DNA from: Thermodesulfobacterium sp.
GTDB taxonomy: Bacteria > Desulfobacterota > Thermodesulfobacteria > Thermodesulfobacteriales > Thermodesulfobacteriaceae
Assembly: GCA_021163085.1 (NCBI GenBank)
Contig: JAGGXL010000032.1
Span: 1-16,021 of the forward strand
Direction of reading: 5' to 3'
Length of the DNA: 16,021 bases
This document shows, piece by piece, positions 1 to 6,600 of this stretch. Below the pieces are notes generated by a model. The model worked only from the letters and a program-made list of their open reading frames with translations. It was not told where the DNA came from and made no database searches. The position numbers and the translations under genes were made by a program. Positions within the stretch are counted from its first letter, which is position 1, and each line of letters starts with the position of its first letter.

Positions 1-1
1 C

Positions 2-922
2 TCCTGCAGGGATAAGTTTTGCAAGAACAGGAGTTTTTCTGGAAATTTTATCAAAGGTTTTCAAATCAATATCAATTTCTGCCTCCTTGGCAATTGCCAT
101 GAGATGAAGAACTGTATTTGTAGAACATCCAAGAGCCATATCAACAGCTATGGCATTTTCAAAAGACTTCTTGGTAATGAGTTTTTTAGGAGTAAGATTT
201 TTCTTTACAAGCTCCATAACCTTTCTTCCAGTTTCCTTAGCAAGTCTTATTCTATCAGCAAATACAGCAGGAACAGTGCCATTTCCAGGAAGTGCAAGTC
301 CTATAGCTTCTGAAAGGCAGTTCATAGAATTTGCAGTAAACATACCAGCGCAAGAACCACAGGTAGGACATGCACAGGTTTCAAGCTCTTTTAACTCCTC
401 TTCATCCATCTCCTTAGCCTTAACTTTTCCAATTCCTTCAAAAACTGAAATAAGATTTACTCTTTTCCCTTTGTAATTTCCCACCAACATGGGTCCACCA
501 GCTATAATTATGGAAGGAATATTAACCCTAAACATAGCCATAAGCATACCTGGGGTAATCTTATCACAGCTTGTAACCAAAACCATACCATCAAAAGCGT
601 GAGCCATACTCACTATCTCTATAGAATCTGCAATAATTTCTCTGCTGGGCAAAGAATACTTCATTCCTTCATGATTCATCGCAATACCATCACATACTCC
701 TATAACACCAAACTCTACAGGAACTCCTCCTTTCTCTCTAATACCTGCCTTTACCGCTTCTACAATTTGTCTTAAATGAATATGACCAGGAACTATCTCA
801 TTAAAAGAGTTGGCAATACCTATTAATGGTCTCTTAAGCTCTTCATCTGTAAAACCAAGAGCTTTAAACAAAGACCTGTGCGGGGCTCTTTCTAATCCTT
901 TCTTAGCTCTATCACTTCTCAT
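2..922 (-). CDS. ilvD: Dihydroxy-acid dehydratase, N-terminal 307 residues (partial at window edge)
   Basis: IlvD dehydrates 2,3-dihydroxy-isovalerate and 2,3-dihydroxy-3-methylvalerate to the 2-keto acids, the third step of valine and isoleucine synthesis, in the cytoplasm. Translating the minus strand from the ATG at 922 gives an open frame to the window edge, about 55% of the family's usual ~555 residues. Visible family motifs are CDGIAMNHEGM (C77-M87), the YSLPSRE segment (89-95), SCDKITPGM (C119) and ACPTCGSCAGMFTANSM (C185, C188, C191). The position of the first Fe-S cysteine of the [2Fe-2S] class is a glycine here (VPGH, G46), as in E. coli IlvD, so I infer an oxygen-sensitive [4Fe-4S]-type enzyme. 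A strong ribosome site (GGGGGAG on the minus strand, 928-934) lies 5 nt before the ATG and fixes the start. The gene is divergent from the NifU-rpoZ unit. The C-terminus lies outside the window. Confidence 0.97.
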   Translation of the reverse strand, partial: MRSDRAKKGLERAPHRSLFKALGFTDEELKRPLIGIANSFNEIVPGHIHLRQIVEAVKAGIREKGGVPVEFGVIGVCDGIAMNHEGMKYSLPSREIIADSIEIVSMAHAFDGMVLVTSCDKITPGMLMAMFRVNIPSIIIAGGPMLVGNYKGKRVNLISVFEGIGKVKAKEMDEEELKELETCACPTCGSCAGMFTANSMNCLSEAIGLALPGNGTVPAVFADRIRLAKETGRKVMELVKKNLTPKKLITKKSFENAIAVDMALGCSTNTVLHLMAIAKEAEIDIDLKTFDKISRKTPVLAKLIPAG

Positions 923-969
923 TTTATCTCCCCCAAAAAATTTTTTTAAATCTTCAGTAAATAATTTTA

Positions 970-997
970 ATTTTAAATAAGTTGACCTTGCTGTCAA
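970..997 (-). promoter_or_regulatory. Predicted sigma-70-type promoter for ilvD
   Basis: On the minus strand a perfect TTGACA -35 box (997-992) is followed after 16 nt by TAAAAT (975-970), a 5/6 match to the -10 consensus. Transcription would start near 963, leaving a leader of about 40 nt before the ilvD ATG. That is too short for a T-box or a leader-peptide attenuator. The prediction rests on sequence match only. Confidence 0.6.
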
Positions 998-1010
998 GAA
1001 AAAATGTATT
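982..1010 (+). promoter_or_regulatory. Predicted sigma-70-type promoter for the NifU-rpoZ-dnaJ-moaC-dksA-uvrA unit
   Basis: The plus strand has TTGACC (982-987, 5/6 to the -35 consensus), a 17-nt spacer and TGTATT (1005-1010, 4/6 to the -10 consensus). Transcription would start near 1017, giving a leader of about 33 nt before the ATG at 1050. The element overlaps the ilvD promoter on the other strand. No other convincing promoter is visible before 8866. Confidence 0.5.
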
Positions 1011-1036
1011 AAATTTAAAAAAATCAAAATTTACTT

Positions 1037-1042
1037 GGGAGG
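1037..1042 (+). promoter_or_regulatory. Ribosome binding site that sets the NifU-family start
   Basis: GGGAGG lies 7 nt before the ATG at 1050. An in-frame TTG at 1035 would place this site inside the coding region, so 1050 is the better start. Confidence 0.85.
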
Positions 1043-1049
1043 TATTTTA

Positions 1050-1274
1050 ATGCTTAAAGAAGATATAAAAAAAGCCTTAGAAAAAGTGAGACCTTATTTA
1101 CAGGCAGACGGAGGAGATGTTGAACTGGTTGAAGTCACTGAAGATGGTGTGGTAAAAGTGAAACTTAAAGGTGCTTGTGGATCATGTCCAATGGCTCAAA
1201 TGACTCTTAAAATGGGAATTGAAAGATATTTAAAAAGAGAAGTTCCTGAAGTCACTGAAGTAGTAGCTGTTTAA
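1050..1274 (+). CDS. NifU C-terminal-domain Fe-S carrier/scaffold protein
   Basis: A 74-residue protein consisting only of the NifU C-terminal (Nfu) domain, which holds a [4Fe-4S] cluster between subunits of a dimer and passes it to target enzymes. The sequence shows the YLQADGGDVELVEV signature (16-29) and the CGSCPM cluster-binding motif with C43 and C46. The length matches stand-alone bacterial Nfu domains and there is no second (IscU- or A-type) domain. The start is set by a strong ribosome site. It is the first gene of the plus-strand run and lies 44 nt before rpoZ. Plausible clients close by are IlvD, divergently transcribed, and Fe-S enzymes of molybdopterin synthesis. That link is inference from position. 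Confidence 0.92.
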   Translation: MLKEDIKKALEKVRPYLQADGGDVELVEVTEDGVVKVKLKGACGSCPMAQMTLKMGIERYLKREVPEVTEVVAV

Positions 1275-1318
1275 AATAAAACCGAATCTTAAAATTTAAA
1301 ACTTCGGGGTGATAAAAA

Positions 1319-1585
1319 ATGGCAAGAGTTACTGTAGAAGATTGTTTAAAAAAGATACCAAGTAGATTTAGATTGATTCACTTAGCCATAAAAAGAGTTA
1401 AACAGTTAAGAGAAGGTTCTCAATCTCTTGTAGAGTGTAATAATAAAGAAATAGTAACTGCTTTAAGAGAAATTGCTGCAGGATTGGTTACCCCGGAAAA
1501 TATAAAAGAATTGGATAAAAAAGAAAAGGTTACTTCTCTTTACGAAATTTCTGAAATCTTAAAACAAAAAAGCGTTAATAAATAA
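1319..1585 (+). CDS. rpoZ: DNA-directed RNA polymerase omega subunit
   Basis: Omega is the small RNA polymerase subunit that chaperones beta-prime and, in Proteobacteria, forms ppGpp site 1 with it. The 88-residue product starts MARVTVEDCL, closely matching the E. coli N-terminus that contacts ppGpp. It carries the family core SRFRLIHLAIKRVKQL (15-30) and TALREIAAGL (47-56). The length is normal. The ATG at 1319 follows a CGGGGTGAT-like ribosome site at about 1305-1313. dnaJ begins only 9 nt after the stop, so the two are almost certainly co-transcribed. A dksA-type gene lies three genes downstream in the same unit. Confidence 0.95.
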   Translation: MARVTVEDCLKKIPSRFRLIHLAIKRVKQLREGSQSLVECNNKEIVTALREIAAGLVTPENIKELDKKEKVTSLYEISEILKQKSVNK

Positions 1586-1594
1586 TTTAAAAAT

Positions 1595-2746
1595 ATGGCT
1601 TATAAAGATTATTATGCTATCCTGGGAGTTCCCCGAGATGCAACTCAGGAAGAGATAAAGCGTGCCTATAGAAAACTGGCACTCAAGTATCATCCAGATA
1701 GAAATCCAGAAAATAAAGAAGCAGAAGAAAAATTTAAAGAAATATCTGAGGCTTACGAAGTTCTTTCTGATCCAGAAAAAAGAGCAATATATGACTCTTA
1801 TGGTTATTCTGGTTTAAAATCTTCAGGCTATAGAGGGTTTGAAGATATTTCAGATATTTTCAAAACTTTTTCCGATATTTTTGAAGACTTTTTTGATTTT
1901 TCTTTTGAGGAGAAAGTTCATACAAGACCAAGAAATGGAGCAGATCTCTCTTATGAAGTGGTTTTAAATTTTGAAGACCTCTTTAAAGATAAAAAAGTAA
2001 CTCTGGAAATTGAAAAGTTCGAAGTATGTGAATTCTGTAAAGGGTTAGGCTATGATCCTCAAAAGGGAGTTAAAAATTGTGATGTATGTAATGGCAAAGG
2101 AAGGGTTACCTATACAGAAGGTTTTTTCAGAATAAGTTATACCTGTCCAGATTGTAAAGGCAGGGGCACTGTTTATATAGAAAAATGTCCGAAGTGTAAA
2201 GGTTCTGGTAAAGTATGGAGTAAAAAGAAATTAGATATTGTTATCCCTGCTGGTATTGAAGATGGAAGTATATTGAGAATCCCCAGAGAAGGTGAACCAG
2301 GACTTTTTGGAGGAAAACCAGGAGATCTTTTCATAAGAGTAAAGATTAAACCACATCGTTACTTTTATAGAGAGAAAAATAATGTAATAGGACAACTAAA
2401 AATTAACTTTGTTTCCGCTATTTTGGGAGATAAAATAAAAATTCCTTACTTTGGAGAAGAACTGGAGATAAACATTCCTCCTGGGATTCAGCCAGGTGAA
2501 GAAATACTTATCGAAGGAAAAGGTCTTCCTGATGTAAAAACAGGAAAAAGAGGAGATTTAATTTTAAAAATCCAAATAGAAATACCTAAAAAATTGAGCA
2601 AAGAAGGAGAAAAGTTATTAAAAAAATTAGCTGAAATAGAAGGAATTAAAAATTTTGATAACGAATTGCTTCTGAATTCTAAAAAAAATTCTAAGAAAAA
2701 GAAAAAAGAGCGATTTTGGGAAAAATTTATTTTTGGCAATAAATAA
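1595..2746 (+). CDS. dnaJ: Chaperone protein DnaJ (type I J-protein)
   Basis: DnaJ is the Hsp40 co-chaperone that delivers unfolded clients to DnaK and stimulates its ATPase. The 383-residue product has a J domain at about 1-70 with the HPD motif at 33-35. Four CxxCxGxG zinc-finger repeats (CEFCKGLG from C145, CDVCNGKG, CPDCKGRG, CPKCKGSG from C198) are followed by the two beta-barrel client-binding domains (about 210-345) and a lysine-rich tail. The G/F linker is unusual: it has few glycines, but the DIF/DFF motif is kept and repeated (about residues 85-105). The MAYKDYYAILGV start is canonical although no Shine-Dalgarno sequence precedes it, and rpoZ ends just 9 nt upstream. No dnaK or grpE is in the window. 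Confidence 0.97.
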   Translation: MAYKDYYAILGVPRDATQEEIKRAYRKLALKYHPDRNPENKEAEEKFKEISEAYEVLSDPEKRAIYDSYGYSGLKSSGYRGFEDISDIFKTFSDIFEDFFDFSFEEKVHTRPRNGADLSYEVVLNFEDLFKDKKVTLEIEKFEVCEFCKGLGYDPQKGVKNCDVCNGKGRVTYTEGFFRISYTCPDCKGRGTVYIEKCPKCKGSGKVWSKKKLDIVIPAGIEDGSILRIPREGEPGLFGGKPGDLFIRVKIKPHRYFYREKNNVIGQLKINFVSAILGDKIKIPYFGEELEINIPPGIQPGEEILIEGKGLPDVKTGKRGDLILKIQIEIPKKLSKEGEKLLKKLAEIEGIKNFDNELLLNSKKNSKKKKKERFWEKFIFGNK

Positions 2747-2749
2747 AGT

Positions 2750-3232
2750 ATGTCTCAATTTTCTCATCTTACAGAAAAAGGCGAACTGCATATGGTAGAT
2801 ATTAGTAAAAAAGCAGATACAGAAAGAGTAGCTATAGCAAAAGTTGAGGTGGTTTTCCCGGAAGAGATTTATCCCAAAGTAATTTCTCAAGATGTGCCAA
2901 AGGGAGATTTTTTAACCTGTGCAAAAGTTGCAGGTATATTTGCAGCTAAAAAAACTTCAGAACTTATACCTTTATGTCATCCTTTACCTATTTCTAAAAT
3001 AGATATAAGCTTTAATTTCATTCCAGAAAAATTTGCTTTAGAAATTATAGGGAAGGTTAAAACCACTGCAAAAACCGGAGTGGAGATGGAAGCTTTAACA
3101 GCTGTTTCTGTAGCAGCTCTTACTATTTATGACATGTGCAAATCTTTACATAAAGGTATTAAAATAACAAATATCCGCTTAGTTTATAAAACAGGTGGAA
3201 AAAGCGGAGAGGTTATTTTGAAAAATATGTAG
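2750..3232 (+). CDS. moaC: Cyclic pyranopterin monophosphate synthase MoaC
   Basis: MoaC converts 3',8-cyclo-7,8-dihydro-GTP, made by MoaA, to cyclic pyranopterin monophosphate, an early step of molybdenum/tungsten cofactor synthesis in the cytoplasm. The 160-residue product matches the family end to end: FSHLTEKGELHMVDIS (4-19), KGD with K51, LCHPLP with H77, TGVEMEALTAVSVAALT (109-125), and the catalytic pair D128 and K131 in IYDMCK. These fall at the same numbers as in E. coli MoaC. It starts 3 nt after the dnaJ stop with no clear Shine-Dalgarno sequence, which suggests coupling to dnaJ translation. No other molybdopterin gene is in the window. Anaerobes use this cofactor in formate dehydrogenases and other oxidoreductases. 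Confidence 0.96.
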   Translation: MSQFSHLTEKGELHMVDISKKADTERVAIAKVEVVFPEEIYPKVISQDVPKGDFLTCAKVAGIFAAKKTSELIPLCHPLPISKIDISFNFIPEKFALEIIGKVKTTAKTGVEMEALTAVSVAALTIYDMCKSLHKGIKITNIRLVYKTGGKSGEVILKNM

Positions 3233-3239
3233 GGGGAGG
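3232..3239 (+). promoter_or_regulatory. Strong ribosome binding site for the dksA-type gene
   Basis: GGGGGAGG overlaps the last base of the moaC stop codon and lies 6 nt before the ATG at 3246. It argues against the in-frame TTG at 3240, which touches the site directly. Confidence 0.85.
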
Positions 3240-3245
3240 TTGTTT

Positions 3246-3608
3246 ATGGAAAAAGAAAAACTTGAATTTTTCAAACAGTTACTTTTAAAAAAGAAAGAAG
3301 AAATTTTAAAAGAAGTTCTGGAAACTAAAAAAGGATTAACTGAGAAAGGAGAACCCCTTCCTGACGTCATCGATCAAGCAACCAGAGAAAGCAATCTTGC
3401 TTTTGAGCTAAGGTTAAGAGACAGGGAACAAAAGCTCTTGAAAAAAATAGAAAAAGCTCTAAAAAAAATAGAAGATGGTTCTTATGGAATATGTGAGGCC
3501 TGTGGAGAACCTATAAGTGAAAAGAGACTTATAGCCCGTCCTGAAGCTACTTTATGCATAGAATGTAAAAGGGCTCAGGAGAGAATGGAAAAAATTAGAG
3601 GCGAATGA
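3246..3608 (+). CDS. dksA: DksA/TraR-family zinc-finger transcription factor
   Basis: DksA-type proteins enter the RNA polymerase secondary channel and, with ppGpp, reset promoter choice during starvation. The 120-residue product has a long coiled coil (about 1-75) whose tip carries the DxxDxA motif (D40, D43, A45). A C4 zinc finger follows (C83, C86, C104, C107). Aligned by the cysteines to E. coli DksA, the four residues reported for ppGpp site 2 (L95, K98, R129, K139) correspond to L64, K67, R98 and K108, all identical. It is shorter than E. coli DksA (151 residues), mostly at the N-terminus. It overlaps uvrA by 4 nt (ATGA). A ppGpp-independent DksA relative is possible, but the conserved residues argue against it. 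Confidence 0.88.
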   Translation: MEKEKLEFFKQLLLKKKEEILKEVLETKKGLTEKGEPLPDVIDQATRESNLAFELRLRDREQKLLKKIEKALKKIEDGSYGICEACGEPISEKRLIARPEATLCIECKRAQERMEKIRGE

Positions 3609-6600
3609 AATTTATAGAAATCTTTAAGCTCTCGCAAAACAACCTCAAGGGTTTTGATCTTAAATTACCCTTTTACAAACTTATCGTAGTCACAGGAGTT
3701 TCTGGAGCTGGTAAATCAAGTTTAGTTTTTGATACCCTTTACGCTGAAGGACAGAGAAGATATTTAGAAACCTTTTCCTCCTATGTAAGACAGTATTTTG
3801 AAAAACTACCAAAGCCAAAAGCAGAAGCTATAAATAATATCCCACCTGCTCTTGCTTTTCCTCAAGGAAACTATATCAAAACTTCCCGTTCTACAGTGGC
3901 AACACTTACTGAAATCAGTCACTTTGCCAAGATGCTTTATTATAAAGCTGGTATCCCGAAATGTCCCAGATGTAATCAATACATCTACATAAAAGATCCC
4001 CATTCCATTGCAAGGGAGATTATTCAAAAATTTAAAAATATTCCTATTTATCTTATTGCTCCTCAAAAAATAAAAGTGGGATTTGAACATCTTAAAAAGG
4101 GACTTCTTTCTGCAGGATTTAGCAGAATTTTCTGGAATGGAAAAATATGTGAACTTGAAGAAATAAATGAACCTCCTTCTGATGAAGAAGTAGAGATAGT
4201 TATTTATAGAACTAAACCTTCAGAGGAAGAACTGCCAGAAATTGCCTATGCTGTAGAACAGTCTTTCAAGATCGCTGGTCGTTTAAAAGTGAGAACTTTA
4301 TATGGAGAAGAGATAAATTATATACAAGAGTTAATTTGCCCGGTTTGCGGCTTTAAATTTCCTCAAAAAAATCCTAATCTTTTTTCTTTTAATACATCTC
4401 AAGGAGCCTGTCCTGAGTGCAAAGGCTTTGGCAATCTTTTAGTAGTAGACTTTGAATCCTTAGTAAAATATCCTGAAAAATCCATAAAGAATGGAGCAAT
4501 TCCACTTCTTGACTACCCTTTTATGTTAGAAGTAAAAATTGATCTTATGGACTTTCTTGAAAAACAAAAAGTAAATCCTGATTTACCATTTAATAGCCTT
4601 CCTACAGAAATAAAAGAAAAAATATTTAATGGTGAGGGAGATTGGTACGGACTCAAAGAAGTAATAGAGTGGCTTGAAAGCAAAAAATATAAACAGCACA
4701 TAAGAATCCTTCTATCAAAACTTAGAAGAGAAGTAACCTGTCCTGTATGTAAAGGAACTCGTTTTAATTCACAGGCACTGCTTTTCTACATCGGTGACCT
4801 AAACATAGGAGAATTCTATTCTCTGGAAATATCTCAAGCAAAAAAATTTATTGCTGAATTTCTTTCCCAAATTAATCTTCCTGCTGAGGAAAGACTTGCA
4901 AGAGAAATTTTAAAAAGGCTTTCATACTTAGAAGAGGTTGGACTTTCTTATCTTACTCTTAACAGGACAAGTAAAACACTTTCAGGAGGTGAAGCAAGTA
5001 GATGTCTTTTAACCAGAGCCCTTTCCTCAAATTTGGTTGAGACCCTTTATCTCATTGATGAACCCACTACAGGTCTTCATCCTATAGATACTCAGAAGGT
5101 AGTTAGATTTATGGAAAATTTAGTTTCCCAAAATAATACAGTTGTTGTAGTTGAACACGATCCAGAAGTTATTACTCAGGCTGACTATTTAATAGACCTC
5201 GGACCTGAGGGAGGAGAAAAAGGTGGTTATCTTCTTTATGCAGGAAGTCCAAAGGAAATTTTTGAGAAAAACACCCCTACTGCATCTGCTCTTAAATTCC
5301 TTAGTACTCCTCGTAAACTCTCTTTTAATTTTCACAAAACCTTTTCTAAAACATTAAAAATAAAAGGAGCTAAAAAGCATAATTTAAAAAATATTGATAT
5401 TTCTATTCCTGTATCTGCAATCACATCCATTGTAGGAGTCTCTGGTTCTGGTAAGTCAACCCTTCTTGAGGAAGTAATCTATAAAGGAGTTAATGCCTAT
5501 AAGGGAAAAGCGAATTTTGAGTTCTGTGATGCTATAGAAGGTTACGAAAATCTTTTACAGGTTCTTCTTATTACTCAGGAACCTCTGGCAAGATCTCCAA
5601 GAAGTATAGTCGCTACCTATATAAATATTTTTCCATATATTAGAAAACTTCTTGCCAGCACCCCTCTTGCAAAAAAATATGGTTACACAGAAACATTTTT
5701 CTCTTTTAATTCCGAGCTCTCTCAATGTCCTGAGTGTAAAGGGCTTGGTTTTGAAGTAGTGGAAATGCAGTTTCTTTCTGATCTTGTTCTTCCTTGTGAG
5801 GTCTGCAAGGGTAAAAGGTTCAGAGAAGAAGTTCTTGAAGTTAAATGGAAAGATAAAAACATTGCAGAAATACTTGATCTTACAGTTGACTCTGCTATTG
5901 AGTTTTTTGGAAATCAACCTCTTATAAACAAATCTTTAAAAATTTTACAAAATCTTGGCCTTGGCTATTTAAAACTGGGACAGCCACTTTCAACACTTTC
6001 TGGTGGAGAGGCTCAAAGGTTAAAAATAGCAGTAATTCTATCCCAAATAAAAAAAGAAAAAGCACTCATTCTTCTTGATGAGCCTACAGTAGGTCTCCAT
6101 CTAAAAGATATAGAAAAACTCATCTCTTCATTGAGATATCTCAAAGAAGAAGGACACACTGTAGTGGTAGTTGAACATAACCCAGAAATAATCTTGTCTT
6201 CTGACTGGATTATTGAGCTCGGACCTGAGGGGGGAGAAAAAGGAGGCTACCTTATCTTTGAAGGTTCCTTGAAAGAATTTCTAAATTTAGAAGATAAAAG
6301 AAGCCCTACGGCTCATTATTTAAAAAAATATTTAGATGGTTTAGAACTAAAAGAAAAGACTCTAAGAGAAAAAACATACCAATACGAAGATCAATACATC
6401 AAACTCAGAGGGGTTAGACATCATAATTTAAAAAACATAGATTTAGATCTGCCCAGAGAAAAATTTATAGTTATTACTGGTGTTTCCGGGTCCGGTAAAT
6501 CAACCCTGGCTTTTGATGTAATATTCACTGAAGGGCAGAGAAGGTTCTTGGAAACCCTACCCGCTTATCTGAGACAATTTTTAAAACTTTATGAGGAAAT

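Noticed and set aside
150..476. Plus-strand open frame of about 108 codons
   Set aside because: It lies entirely antisense to ilvD, whose minus-strand product matches the family throughout; the plus-strand product resembles nothing recognisable and lacks a ribosome site.
923..965. Possible T-box or leader-peptide attenuator upstream of ilvD
   Set aside because: The predicted leader is only about 40 nt, with no regulatory codon run and no terminator hairpin.
1035..1049. Upstream TTG starts for the NifU (1035), dksA (3240), DUF39 (9548) and secG (10775) genes
   Set aside because: In each case a good purine-rich site sits just before the later ATG and overlaps or follows the TTG, and the extra residues are not part of the family.
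1282..1307. Inverted repeat CCGAA / TTCGG before rpoZ
   Set aside because: The five-base stem with a 16-nt A/T loop and no T-run is too weak for a terminator, and overlap with the rpoZ ribosome site could be chance.
2488..2890. Minus-strand open frames opposite the end of dnaJ and start of moaC
   Set aside because: They are phenylalanine/lysine-rich complements of lysine-rich coding sequence, with no family motif and no ribosome site.
6300..6450. Two separate uvrA genes with an internal start at the junction
   Set aside because: There is no stop, no methionine and no ribosome site in the junction region, so a single fused chain is the only supported reading.
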